NCBI GenBank assembly: GCA_001898545.1
Contig: MKUB01000185.1
Span: 6,482 to 44,774 of the forward strand
Reading direction: 5' to 3'
Source: Sphingomonadales bacterium 63-6
GTDB lineage: Bacteria; Pseudomonadota; Alphaproteobacteria; Sphingomonadales; Sphingomonadaceae
Length of the DNA stretch: 38,293 bases
Positions 7,933 to 15,585 of this stretch are shown here, piece by piece (position 1 is the stretch's first letter; each line of letters starts with the position of its first letter). The translations under genes and the position numbers were made by a program. The notes beneath the pieces are model-generated. The model did not search any database, was not told the origin of the DNA, and was given only the letters and a program-made list of their open reading frames with translations.

Positions 7933-8529
7933 TCAGCTTCCATCGCCCATCTCACCCACCAGCTTCTCCAGCTCGGCCACAGTATCGACATCCCGCAATT
8001 CGCGCGGATCGATGTCCAGAACCGCCACATCACCGGAACGCAGCAGCGCGCCAGCGCCCTTGTCTCCGCCCAGCGCCGCGAGGGCGGCAAAGCTCGCGGC
8101 CGGGAAACAGGCGGGAATGCCGGGGTGGCCGTCCGAATGGCGCACGCAGGCGGGGGTATCGGTGCAAGCATCAATCAACGCGCCCAGCGTCGCGGCGCTG
8201 ACCAGCGGCATATCCGCCGCCAGCAGCAACAGCTTTTCCGCACCGGCCTCCGCCGCATGACGCGCTGCGAGGGCGACAGAGGTTCCCAGCCCTTCCAGTG
8301 CCTGCGAATTGACGATGGGATTGGCCAGCCCTTCGGTTTCCGCTTCCTGCGCGAAAGCGGCTGCCTTCGGTCCGACGACGATCAATGGTGTGCCCCGCCC
8401 CAGCGCGAGCACCGCATCCAGCGCGTGGCGGCCCAGCCGCTTGCCCGCCAGATCGGCATCCAGCTTGCCCCCGCCGAAGCGCCGCGCGCTCCCCGCCGCC
8501 AGCAGCGCGATGGCGAGTGGGGCGCTCAT
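7933..8529 (-). CDS. mocA: MobA/MocA-like molybdenum cofactor nucleotidyltransferase
   Basis: A 198-residue cytoplasmic nucleotidyltransferase with the NTP-binding start LLAAGSARRFGGGK (residues 9-22), the EGLGTSVALAAR loop (79-90) and the metal motif AADMPLV (104-110). In this family MocA attaches CMP to molybdopterin, giving the MCD cofactor of xanthine-oxidase-family enzymes such as the IorAB-type hydroxylase next door, while MobA attaches GMP. The position, overlapping xdhC by 4 bases and facing the hydroxylase genes, favours MocA. MobA or another sugar-type nucleotidyltransferase cannot be fully excluded from motifs alone. It is the second gene of an xdhC-mocA operon. Confidence 0.8.
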   Translation of the reverse strand: MSAPLAIALLAAGSARRFGGGKLDADLAGKRLGRHALDAVLALGRGTPLIVVGPKAAAFAQEAETEGLANPIVNSQALEGLGTSVALAARHAAEAGAEKLLLLAADMPLVSAATLGALIDACTDTPACVRHSDGHPGIPACFPAASFAALAALGGDKGAGALLRSGDVAVLDIDPRELRDVDTVAELEKLVGEMGDGS

Positions 8530-9452
8530 TGGTGGGGGTGCAGCGCCTCATAGGCGCCCACCACATCCGCCAGCACGGAAAGGGCCAGCACGGAGGAATC
8601 GCGCGCCTTGGGGATCAGACCTACCGGGCTGCGCAGCCGGGCGAGCGCGTCATCGTTCACCCCGCCCGCCTTCAGCCGCTCCAGCCGCGCCATACGCGCC
8701 GGGGCGCCGCCCTGTGCGCCGACATAGAAGGCATTGGTGCCCAGCGCCCATTTGAGTAGGGCATATTCCCATTCATGATCGTGGAACAGCAGCAGGATCG
8801 CGGTCCAGGGATCGGCGGCCCATGTGCCGTCCAGCAAATCCGCAGGCACCTTGTCCAGCGACAGATGATTGCCCGCCTCGCGCCATTCGGCCTCGATCCC
8901 CTGCGTCTGCGCCAGCTTCACCAGTGCCGAACATTCAGACCCCGCACCCAGCACCAGTAGGCGCAGCGGCGGCATGTAGCGGCGGGTGCGCAGGAAGACC
9001 GGATTGGCGGCGAGGGGCAGGGGCAGGGCAAGCTCCGCGCCTTGTCGCGCGGCCAGAGTGGCCATGCAGCCTTGCAGCGCCTCCCGGTCCGGCGCAGGCT
9101 CGATCAATATGTCCAGGCCCGAACCGCAGGGCAGGCGGAAATCGATAAAGGGCGATCCCTTGCCATAGCGCAGCAGCCGCGCGCCGCCATTGTCCCCGCT
9201 GCTCTCCATCGCCTCGATGGCCTGATTGGCGAGTTCGGCATTCAGGCAATTATCGGCCAGATCGCCTGCAATGGTTCCGTCCGGAGCCACCGCCAGTTGG
9301 GCGCCCGTGCGGCGGGAGAAGCTGCCGTCAATCGCCACGATGGTGCAGAGGGCGGCAGGCTGTTCCGCCGCGAAGGCGAGGGCTTCATGGTCGCTGGACA
9401 TGGTGCGCCAGCGATAATCGGCTCCGGGGGTTCCCGCTACTGCCAATTGCAT
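8526..9452 (-). CDS. xdhC: XdhC-family molybdenum cofactor insertion protein
   Basis: An XdhC/CoxI-type chaperone that binds the finished cofactor, helps its sulfuration and delivers it to a molybdenum hydroxylase. The N-terminal XdhC domain includes GTIAGDLADNCL and the RYGKGSPFIDFRLPCG segment. The C-terminal half is a Rossmann domain starting LLVLGAGSECSALVKLAQ. The start is uncertain: 9485 (ORF track) overlaps the divergent gene, 9452 (MQLAVAG) has gggag 5 bases upstream and is used here, and 9401 (MSSDHEAL) matches where relatives usually begin. The stop overlaps the mocA start (ATGA), so the two are coupled. Likely partner: the hydroxylase at 4888-7576. Confidence 0.82.
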   Translation of the reverse strand: MQLAVAGTPGADYRWRTMSSDHEALAFAAEQPAALCTIVAIDGSFSRRTGAQLAVAPDGTIAGDLADNCLNAELANQAIEAMESSGDNGGARLLRYGKGSPFIDFRLPCGSGLDILIEPAPDREALQGCMATLAARQGAELALPLPLAANPVFLRTRRYMPPLRLLVLGAGSECSALVKLAQTQGIEAEWREAGNHLSLDKVPADLLDGTWAADPWTAILLLFHDHEWEYALLKWALGTNAFYVGAQGGAPARMARLERLKAGGVNDDALARLRSPVGLIPKARDSSVLALSVLADVVGAYEALHPHQ

Positions 9453-9483
9453 CCATACTCCCTGCAACAAAGAAGGGGAGATC

Positions 9484-10479
9484 ATGCTGAATTCCAGGCG
9501 AAAGGCGGCACTGGCCGCAATTGCGGCGGCTTTGACGATTGCTGCGCCCGTCCATGCTCAGGACAATCCAGGCCCGATTGCGATCCACGGCAACAAGCAG
9601 ACCTTCGAGATTGCCCCCGTGCTGCTGGCGGCGGAGAAGTTCTATCCGGGCGAGGCCAGTGTGAAGATGGGCGGCATTCCCAATCTGGTGGGCGAGCCGA
9701 TCATTCCCGGCTTTGGGGAGGAAGGCGTTGCCGACGTCGCCACTCATGCCGAAACGCAGGCCCTGCGCTATTCCGTGCGCCACCCGGATCTGCGGATTAT
9801 CCTGAATGTCAGCCAGGGCCTTTACCGCATCTTGGCCCGGCGGTCTGCCGGGATTGAGGAGATTGCCGATCTCAAGGGCAAGCGCATCGTCACGGTGGCG
9901 CCCACTTCGGCGGGCTATTTCCTGCAGCGCATGTTGCAGAGCGCCGGGCTGAATTTTGCCGATGTGCAGATCGTCGCCCTGCCTTCCGGCACGCCGCTGT
10001 CAGGCATGCCCGCCATGCTGGCAAAGGGCGATGTGGATGCCGTGGTGATCTGGGAGCCGGAAAGCGAGAACGCCGCGCAGGTGCTGGGTGACGATTTGAC
10101 CGAGTTCCACGGCGACGGCGTCTATGCCGAATATTTCAACCTCAACAGCACGGCGGGTAATCTGGCCGATCCGGCCAAACGCACCAAAATCGTCGCCTTC
10201 GTGCGCGCGGTGATGGATGCGGCGGAAGAAGTGCGGCGCGACCCCGCCGAGGCGCAGAAGCTGGTGGAAATGGCCGGCGGTTTTCCTGCCGATCAGGTGG
10301 AGCGTAGCTGGAAGCACCACGCCTTCCCCGCAAGCTATCCCGCCGACATGCTGGATGTATTGGTGACGGAGGAACAATGGCTCGCCGCGCAGGACAAGCG
10401 CAATCCGCGCAGCCGCGAGGAACTGGCGAAGCTGATCGATACGAGCGTGTATGAGGAAGCGATGGCGCTGGGGCGGTAA
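9484..10479 (+). CDS. Orphan ABC-transporter substrate-binding protein, NMT1/SsuA-like
   Basis: A 331-residue periplasmic binding protein with a signal peptide (AALAAIAAALTIAAPVHA, cleavage near residue 25). A two-lobe body follows, including IEEIADLKGKRIVTVAPTS and DVDAVVIWEPES, the pattern of nitrate/taurine/thiamine-precursor binding proteins. The ribosome binding site is agaaggggag, close to the ATG. No permease or ATPase gene is adjacent, so it must either share a distant transporter or act as a sensor or scavenger. It is divergent from xdhC with only a few tens of bases between them, and convergent with the aldehyde dehydrogenase. Ligand unknown; small aromatic or sulfonate ligands are typical of the family. 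Confidence 0.75.
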   Translation: MLNSRRKAALAAIAAALTIAAPVHAQDNPGPIAIHGNKQTFEIAPVLLAAEKFYPGEASVKMGGIPNLVGEPIIPGFGEEGVADVATHAETQALRYSVRHPDLRIILNVSQGLYRILARRSAGIEEIADLKGKRIVTVAPTSAGYFLQRMLQSAGLNFADVQIVALPSGTPLSGMPAMLAKGDVDAVVIWEPESENAAQVLGDDLTEFHGDGVYAEYFNLNSTAGNLADPAKRTKIVAFVRAVMDAAEEVRRDPAEAQKLVEMAGGFPADQVERSWKHHAFPASYPADMLDVLVTEEQWLAAQDKRNPRSREELAKLIDTSVYEEAMALGR

Positions 10480-10501
10480 GGGGCTGACCGGTCTACCCCT
10501 G

Positions 10502-10535
10502 TTTCGTCATTCCCGCCTGCGCGGGAATGACGAAA
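10502..10535. repeat. Family A repeat, single perfect hairpin between convergent genes
   Basis: Perfect 15-base arms TTTCGTCATTCCCGC and GCGGGAATGACGAAA around a 4-base ctgc loop. It sits in the 68-base gap between two converging genes and could fold on transcripts from both sides, so it may double as a bidirectional terminator, though no T-run follows. Confidence 0.85.
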
Positions 10536-10547
10536 GTGAATACTTCC

Positions 10548-12005
10548 TCAAAGCCCCCCCTGCGCCACATATTTGAGGTTCAGATATTCCATCAGCCCGT
10601 GGAGCGAACCCTCGCGGCCCAGGCCGGACATCTTGATCCCGCCAAAGGGCGTAGCGGGCAGGGAGATCACGGCATTGTTCACGCCCACCATGCCGGTCTG
10701 CAGGCTGCGGCTGGCGCGGGCGATGGTCGCGGTGTCCTGCGCGCAGACATAGGCGCAGAGGCCGAAGGGAGTGTCATTGGCCATGGCCACGCCTTCTTCC
10801 AGCGTGTCGAAGGGGATGATCCCGGCCAGCGGCCCGAAGGTTTCCTCCCGCGTCAGCAGCGCATCGCGCGCCACATTTGCCACTAGGGCAGGCTGGGCGA
10901 GGCGGCTGTTGGCCGTGCCGCCGCCAGTCAGCAACTCGCCGCCCCGCTGGAGCGCGTCCTGCAGGTGGCGGTCCACCTTGGCCACTGCTCGTTCGTCGAT
11001 CAGGGGGCCGATATCGGTTGTTTCCTCCAGCCCGTCGCCGGGGTGCAGGGCCTCGATCTTCGCCTTGAAGGCAGCCAGGAAGCGGTCGAGAATGCCGCTC
11101 TGCACATAGATGCGGTTGGCCGCGATGCAGGTCTGCCCGGCATTGCGGAACTTGGCGATCATCGCGGTTTCGATTGCGATGTCGATGTCGGCATCGTCAA
11201 ACACCAGCAGCGGCGCATTGCCGCCCAGTTCCAGGCTCATGCGCTTGACAGTGGGCGCGCAGGCGGCGGCGAGCATTGCGCCGACCGGGGTGGAGCCCGT
11301 GAAGGTCAGCTTGCGCACCACGGGCGACCCGGTCAGCACTTCGCCCACTTGCTGGGCATTGCCGGTTACGATGCTGAGCGCGCCCTTGGGTACGCCCGCC
11401 TCCAGCGCCAGCCGCGCGATGGCGAGGGCCGAGAAGGGCGTCAGATCCGCAGGTTTTGCCACCACGGTGCAGCCCGCCGCCAGCGCCGGGCCCAGCTTGC
11501 GCGCCAACATGGCGAAGGGGAAGTTCCAGGGCGTGATCGCGGCGCAGACGCCCACCGGCTCGTAATCCACGGTGAAGCGCTTGCCGGGCAGGGGGGAGGG
11601 AATGATCTCGCCCAGGGCCGTATCGGCATGGTCGGCGTAATATTTGATATAGCCCGCGCCATTGTCGATCTCGGCCCGCGCCTCGCGGATGGGCTTGCCA
11701 TTTTCGCGGGTGATGATGCGGGCGAGGTCTTCGCGGTTGGCCGCGATCAGGTCGTGCCAGCGGTTGAGGATCTTGCCGCGCTCCACTGCCGGAAGCCCCG
11801 CCCAGCCGGGGAAGGCATCGGCGGCGGCGTCCACGGCCTGTTGCACCTGCGCCTGATCCAGAGCGGGCACTTCGCCGATCACTTCCAGCGCATAGGGATC
11901 GTCCACCGCAATCGGCGCGCCATTGCCCCGGCGCCAGTCGCCGCCCACCAGCGCCTCCTCGATCAACAGATCCGCATTGTCGAGTTTACCGCGTGTCGCG
12001 CTCAT
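10548..12005 (-). CDS. gabD: Succinate-semialdehyde dehydrogenase-type aldehyde dehydrogenase
   Basis: A 485-residue NAD(P)-dependent aldehyde dehydrogenase. Catalytic residues are visible: Asn161 in TPWNFPF, Lys184 in VAKPADLTP, Glu259 in LELGGNAP and Cys293 in NAGQTCIAANR. Long blocks such as FTGSTPVG, IGPLIDERAVAKV and FGGIKMSGLGREGS follow GabD rather than vanillin dehydrogenases. The simplest role is succinate semialdehyde to succinate. In this aromatic setting an aromatic aldehyde substrate is possible but not supported by a specific residue. It is transcribed away from the LigW-like gene. KPAD replaces the more usual KPAE or KPAS, a mild change at the cofactor-binding loop. Confidence 0.82.
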   Translation of the reverse strand: MSATRGKLDNADLLIEEALVGGDWRRGNGAPIAVDDPYALEVIGEVPALDQAQVQQAVDAAADAFPGWAGLPAVERGKILNRWHDLIAANREDLARIITRENGKPIREARAEIDNGAGYIKYYADHADTALGEIIPSPLPGKRFTVDYEPVGVCAAITPWNFPFAMLARKLGPALAAGCTVVAKPADLTPFSALAIARLALEAGVPKGALSIVTGNAQQVGEVLTGSPVVRKLTFTGSTPVGAMLAAACAPTVKRMSLELGGNAPLLVFDDADIDIAIETAMIAKFRNAGQTCIAANRIYVQSGILDRFLAAFKAKIEALHPGDGLEETTDIGPLIDERAVAKVDRHLQDALQRGGELLTGGGTANSRLAQPALVANVARDALLTREETFGPLAGIIPFDTLEEGVAMANDTPFGLCAYVCAQDTATIARASRSLQTGMVGVNNAVISLPATPFGGIKMSGLGREGSLHGLMEYLNLKYVAQGGL

Positions 12006-12066
12006 GGCCTGTCCAGCTCCATTGGGGTGCAGGGCCGGTGGTAGCCCTTTGGCGGCATCCTATAAA

Positions 12067-12100
12067 GGGCCGTTGCACTCGGCCCCTACCTATCCATACA
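12067..12100 (+). promoter_or_regulatory. Candidate promoter with overlapping operator before the amidohydrolase gene
   Basis: TTGCAC (12073), a 16-base spacer and CATACA (12095) fit a plus-strand promoter. The inverted repeat GGGCCG-TTGCACT-CGGCCC exactly brackets the -35 element, a position where a repressor would block RNA polymerase. The ribosome binding site gaggagagga directly precedes the ATG at 12123. By eye only. Confidence 0.35.
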
Positions 12101-12122
12101 GTGCGGCGGAAAGAGGAGAGGA

Positions 12123-13166
12123 ATGCCGATGGCCCAGAAAATCCGCAAGATCGCCACTGAAGAAGCATGGTCGATCCCCGAGGTCGCAGAGGAATTGAGG
12201 AAGGTCGCCAATTCGCCCAGCCAGAGCCTCGACAAGCTGCTGGTGAAGGGCATTTACGATGCGCCTGCCGATACCAGCGGCTATGGCAAGCTCGATTTCC
12301 TCAGCGGCCTGACCGACATCGAACAGCATCGCCTGCCGCAGATGGACCAATATGGCGTGGACATGCACCTGTTGGCGCTGACCGCGCCGGGCGTGCAGAT
12401 GTTCGATGCCGATACGGCGATGGACCTTGCCCGGCTCGCGAATGACCGACTGGCCGAAGTCTGCCGCAAATGGCCCACCCGCTTTGCCGGGCTCGCCAGC
12501 TTCGCCCCGCACAGCCCGAAGCGCGCCGCCAAGGAAATGGAGCGCGCGGTGAGTGAGTTGGGCCTCAACGGCTTCATGATCAACAGCCACACCCATGGCG
12601 AATATCTGGACGATCCGAAGTTCTGGCCGATCCTCGAAGCGGCGGAGGCGCTTGATCGCTGCATCTATATCCACCCGCGCGCGGCATCCGACACGCTGAA
12701 GGGCCCGCTGCAGGATTACGGCATGGACAGCGCCATGTGGGGCTATGGCGTGGAAGTGGGCACTCATGCGGTGCGCATGATGGCGGGCGGCGTGTTCGAC
12801 GCCTTCCCCAAGCTGAAAATCTGTATCGGCCATATGGGCGAGGCGGTGCCCTTCTGGATCTGGCGCATCAACTTCATGAACAGTCGTGCGCAGACCGTGG
12901 GCCGCGCGAAGAAGACCCAGCGCAGCATGGCGGAATATTTCCAGGACAATTTCGTCATCACCACCAGCGGCGTGGAAGACCCGCTGGCTCTGCGCTATTC
13001 CATCGACCAGCTGGGCATCGATAATGTGATGTGGGCCATCGACTACCCCTACCAGCCCCAGGAACCGGCAGTGGACTTCATCGACAGCTTCCCCTGCACC
13101 GAGGCGGAGATGCACGCGCTGTGCCATGGCAATGCGGAGCGGATATTCCATATCGATCCGCTTTGA
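12123..13166 (+). CDS. LigW-like metal-dependent amidohydrolase/decarboxylase (amidohydrolase family 2)
   Basis: A 347-residue amidohydrolase-2 protein. It starts with IATEEAW, like the 5-carboxyvanillate decarboxylase LigW, and shares NSHTHGEYLD, IYIHP, GHMGEAVPFW and AIDYPYQ with that group. Predicted metal ligands are Glu13, His184, His237 and Asp307. Relatives are non-oxidative aromatic acid decarboxylases (LigW, gamma-resorcylate decarboxylase) and a few hydrolases. A decarboxylase of a lignin-type aromatic acid is therefore the best guess, acting in the cytoplasm. The ATG at 12123 follows the ribosome binding site very closely, and a second ATG at 12129 has better spacing. It is followed on the same strand by the CoA-transferase gene after a repeat. 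Exact substrate cannot be read from sequence. Confidence 0.8.
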   Translation: MPMAQKIRKIATEEAWSIPEVAEELRKVANSPSQSLDKLLVKGIYDAPADTSGYGKLDFLSGLTDIEQHRLPQMDQYGVDMHLLALTAPGVQMFDADTAMDLARLANDRLAEVCRKWPTRFAGLASFAPHSPKRAAKEMERAVSELGLNGFMINSHTHGEYLDDPKFWPILEAAEALDRCIYIHPRAASDTLKGPLQDYGMDSAMWGYGVEVGTHAVRMMAGGVFDAFPKLKICIGHMGEAVPFWIWRINFMNSRAQTVGRAKKTQRSMAEYFQDNFVITTSGVEDPLALRYSIDQLGIDNVMWAIDYPYQPQEPAVDFIDSFPCTEAEMHALCHGNAERIFHIDPL

Positions 13167-13185
13167 AGTTCCGGGCTTGCTTGAA

Positions 13186-13271
13186 TCGTCATTGCGAGCG
13201 AAGCGAAGCAATCCAGGGCGCAACGCGTGACGCTCTGGATTGCTTCGGGGCTTCGCCCCTCGCAATGACGA
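13186..13271. repeat. Family C palindromic repeat (cgtcattgcgag type)
   Basis: The 86-base element opens tcgtcattgcgag and closes ctcgcaatgacga, with inner blocks gaagcaatccag and ctggattgcttc. The whole is a nested palindrome. Repeats with this wording are scattered in many proteobacterial genomes. It lies between the amidohydrolase and CoA-transferase genes and ends 9 bases before the latter's ATG. Confidence 0.85.
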
Positions 13272-13280
13272 GGTTTATAA

Positions 13281-14405
13281 ATGACCAGACCCGCGCCGCT
13301 TGCAGGCATAAAGGTAGTCGAACTCGCCCGTGTCCTGGCCGGGCCATGGGCGGGGCAGATTTTCGCCGATCTCGGCGCGGATGTGGTGAAGGTGGAAAGC
13401 CCGCAGGGTGACGATACGCGCGAATGGGGCCCGCCCTTCATCGAGAATGCCGATGGCACGAAGGATGCCGGCTATTTCCATGCCGCCAATCGCGGCAAGC
13501 GCTCGGTCACGGCCGATTATCACAAAGCGGAAGACCTCGAAATGGTGCTCGGCCTGATCCGCGAGGCGGATGTGGTGATCGAGAATTTCAAACTGGGTGG
13601 GCTGAAGAAATACGGCCTCGATTACGAGAGCCTCAGCAAGATCAATCCACGCCTCGTCTATTGTTCCATCACCGGCTTCGGCCAGACCGGCCCCTATGCC
13701 CCGCGCCCCGGCTATGATTTCATCATTCAGGGCATGAGCGGGATCATGGACCTGTCCGGCCTGCCCGATGGCCCGCCGACCAAGATCGGCGTCGCCTATG
13801 CGGACATCATGACCGGACTTTACGCCGTGATCGGCATTCAGGCCGCGCTCCACCAGCGCCAGCATACGGGCAGGGGGCAGCATGTGGACCTTGCCCTGTT
13901 CGACGTGATGGTGGGCACCATGGCCAATCAGGCGATGAATTACCTCATCACCGGCAATGCGCCCCATCGCATCGGTATGAGCCATCCCAATATCGTGCCC
14001 TATGACGGTTTCCCCACCAGCGATGGCTGGGTGATCGTGGCCGTGGGCAATGACACACAATTCGCGCGCTTTGCCGAAGTGCTGGGGTTGGACGTGCAGC
14101 CGGAATGGCAGAGTAATCCCGACCGTGTGGCCCACCGCGCTACTCTGGTGCCGTTGATTATCGAGAAGACCCGCCAGTGGAGCCGCGATGAACTCCTCGC
14201 CGCACTGGAACAGCATGGCATCCCGGTCGGCCCGATCCACGATGTGGGTGAGGCGCTGCGCGATCCGCAGATCGCGGCGCGCGGCATGGTGCTGGATATG
14301 CAGCGGCCCGATGGCACCCATGTTCCGGGGCTGAGGACGCCGATCGTATTTTCGGACGCGGACCTCACGCTGGGCAAGCCTTCGCCGATGCTGGGGGAGG
14401 GGTAA
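13281..14405 (+). CDS. CaiB/BaiF family (class III) CoA-transferase
   Basis: A 374-residue class III CoA-transferase, moving CoA between carboxylic acids. Family motifs are VVELARVLAGPWAGQIFADLGADVVKVE (start), NRGKRSV, VVIENFKLGG, SGFGQTGPY-like ITGFGQTGPYAPRPGYD and the catalytic Asp175 in VAYADIMTG. Length is typical for a full enzyme. The start codon at 13281 uses gagg, supplied by the end of the family C repeat, as its only ribosome-binding-like sequence. Partners could be succinyl-CoA with an aromatic or dicarboxylic acid. A glutaryl-CoA dehydrogenase lies 18 kb away, and such enzymes often pair, but that link is weak here. It probably shares a pathway with the LigW-like gene upstream. 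Confidence 0.85.
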   Translation: MTRPAPLAGIKVVELARVLAGPWAGQIFADLGADVVKVESPQGDDTREWGPPFIENADGTKDAGYFHAANRGKRSVTADYHKAEDLEMVLGLIREADVVIENFKLGGLKKYGLDYESLSKINPRLVYCSITGFGQTGPYAPRPGYDFIIQGMSGIMDLSGLPDGPPTKIGVAYADIMTGLYAVIGIQAALHQRQHTGRGQHVDLALFDVMVGTMANQAMNYLITGNAPHRIGMSHPNIVPYDGFPTSDGWVIVAVGNDTQFARFAEVLGLDVQPEWQSNPDRVAHRATLVPLIIEKTRQWSRDELLAALEQHGIPVGPIHDVGEALRDPQIAARGMVLDMQRPDGTHVPGLRTPIVFSDADLTLGKPSPMLGEG

Positions 14406-14422
14406 GGGGGACGTCTGGTAGA

Positions 14423-14496
14423 TCGTCATCCCCGCGCAGGCGGGGATCCAGCAGCAACGGTTGGAACTGGATTCCCGCCTGCGCGGGAATGACGAA
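14423..14496. repeat. Family A dispersed palindromic repeat, two-hairpin form
   Basis: Same architecture as 919-989: hairpin tccccgcgcaggcgggga, a middle containing caacggttg, then an inverted hairpin ttcccgcctgcgcgggaa ending in atgacga. It lies between convergent genes (CoA-transferase and the second NTF2-like gene). Confidence 0.85.
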
Positions 14497-14550
14497 GGAT
14501 AGATCTCTTCCCCTACCGTATGCGTAACAGGCCCGGGACGACGACTGGCC

Positions 14551-15447
14551 CTATTGCAAATTGATCCCCGGATTGCTCAGGATCGCGCCATTGTCATCCG
14601 CCTGCGGGCCGGGGATGACGGTGAGCGTATGGACCGCGCGGATCTTGCCGTCGATGAAGCGGAAGCTATGCGAATCCGGGCCGCCCGCCTTGCTGTCGCC
14701 GAAGCGGCAGAAGATGTTGATCACGCCCTTTTCCTCATCCACCAGATAATCGCGATTGGTGATGTAGAGCACGCCCGGCGGCATGCCGATTTCGCAGGAG
14801 GCGTGGGGATCATTGGTGCGGTTGGTATAGGCGCCGCCTTCCAGCCGGGCACAGGGCGTACCCCAGGGGATATCGGTGAACTTGTCGGCAAAGCCATCCA
14901 GATAGGCATTGGCGCCGCGGATCATCTCCGAAGGCGGGGTCTTTTGATATTTGAACAGAGGTTCCCAATCTTCCTGCTTCGAATATTTCAGGAAGGCATT
15001 GGCGTTGAACAGCCAGTCGCCCTTCTTGGTGACGAGGCTGTCCACCCGGATCACCTTGCCCTGATGCATATAGAGCCGCGTGCCGATGATATATTGGACC
15101 GGCCCTTCGGTGATGACCAGTTCGGTAAAGGTCTTGCAGCGCTTGTCATCATGGAAGCTCAGCGAATGGGCCACGGGCATGGCGGTGTTCCACAGGCCCT
15201 TGTCCGGCTCGACCGTCTGCATGTCCTGCAAATAATGCGCCTTGGGGTCGAGCGGCAGACCTGCAAGGCTGCCCTTGCGCTGGCCTTCCACATAGGCGGC
15301 GGTGGCAGCCTTCAGTTCATCGCGCGTGCAGCTGGGCTTGTCCTGCAAGCGGGCCCATGGGCTGGGCGGCGGGCCGTTCTGGGCCATTGCGGGTGTGGCG
15401 GTGGCGGCCACGGCCAGCAGGGCGGCAGCGGAAAGAATGTGCTTCAT
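14551..15447 (-). CDS. Secreted protein with two NTF2/SnoaL-like domains (downstream copy)
   Basis: A 298-residue exported protein. The signal peptide is clear (ILSAAALLAVAATATPAMA, cleavage near residue 22). The mature part appears to hold two cone-shaped NTF2-like domains. The first begins CTRDELKAATAAYVEGQ and ends near YIIGTRLYMHQGKVIRVDSLV; the second begins MIRGANAYLDGFAD and ends SFRFIDGKIRAVHTLTVIPG. Cysteines at CTRDE, KRCKTF, CARLEGG and CEIG suggest disulfides in the periplasm. It is the last gene of the apparent acs-ligAB set, separated from its paralogue by a family D repeat. NTF2-like folds serve as binding proteins, isomerases or lyases, including the lignin diarylpropane lyase LdpA. 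Function here is unknown. Confidence 0.72.
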   Translation of the reverse strand: MKHILSAAALLAVAATATPAMAQNGPPPSPWARLQDKPSCTRDELKAATAAYVEGQRKGSLAGLPLDPKAHYLQDMQTVEPDKGLWNTAMPVAHSLSFHDDKRCKTFTELVITEGPVQYIIGTRLYMHQGKVIRVDSLVTKKGDWLFNANAFLKYSKQEDWEPLFKYQKTPPSEMIRGANAYLDGFADKFTDIPWGTPCARLEGGAYTNRTNDPHASCEIGMPPGVLYITNRDYLVDEEKGVINIFCRFGDSKAGGPDSHSFRFIDGKIRAVHTLTVIPGPQADDNGAILSNPGINLQ

Positions 15448-15474
15448 GACTAATGCCCCTTCAAATTACGCAAA

Positions 15475-15568
15475 CCGTCACCCTGAACTCGTTTCAGGGC
15501 CCATTTCTCCCCCCGCGCTGTCATCACCCGGATGCACGATGGATGCTGAAACAAGTTCAGCATGACGA
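15475..15568. repeat. Family D inverted repeat, short copy
   Basis: Opens cgtcaccctgaactcgtttc and closes acaagttcagcatgacga, with internal agggcccatttctcc and ggatgctgaaac blocks shared with 7764-7876. It lies between the two NTF2-like genes on the same transcript and could alter how much of the last gene is expressed. Confidence 0.8.
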
Positions 15569-15585
15569 GGGGAGAAAAAGAGAGA

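Noticed and set aside
10548-12005. Vanillin dehydrogenase (LigV) identity for the aldehyde dehydrogenase
   Set aside because: Sequence blocks follow GabD; no vanillin-specific feature could be pointed to.
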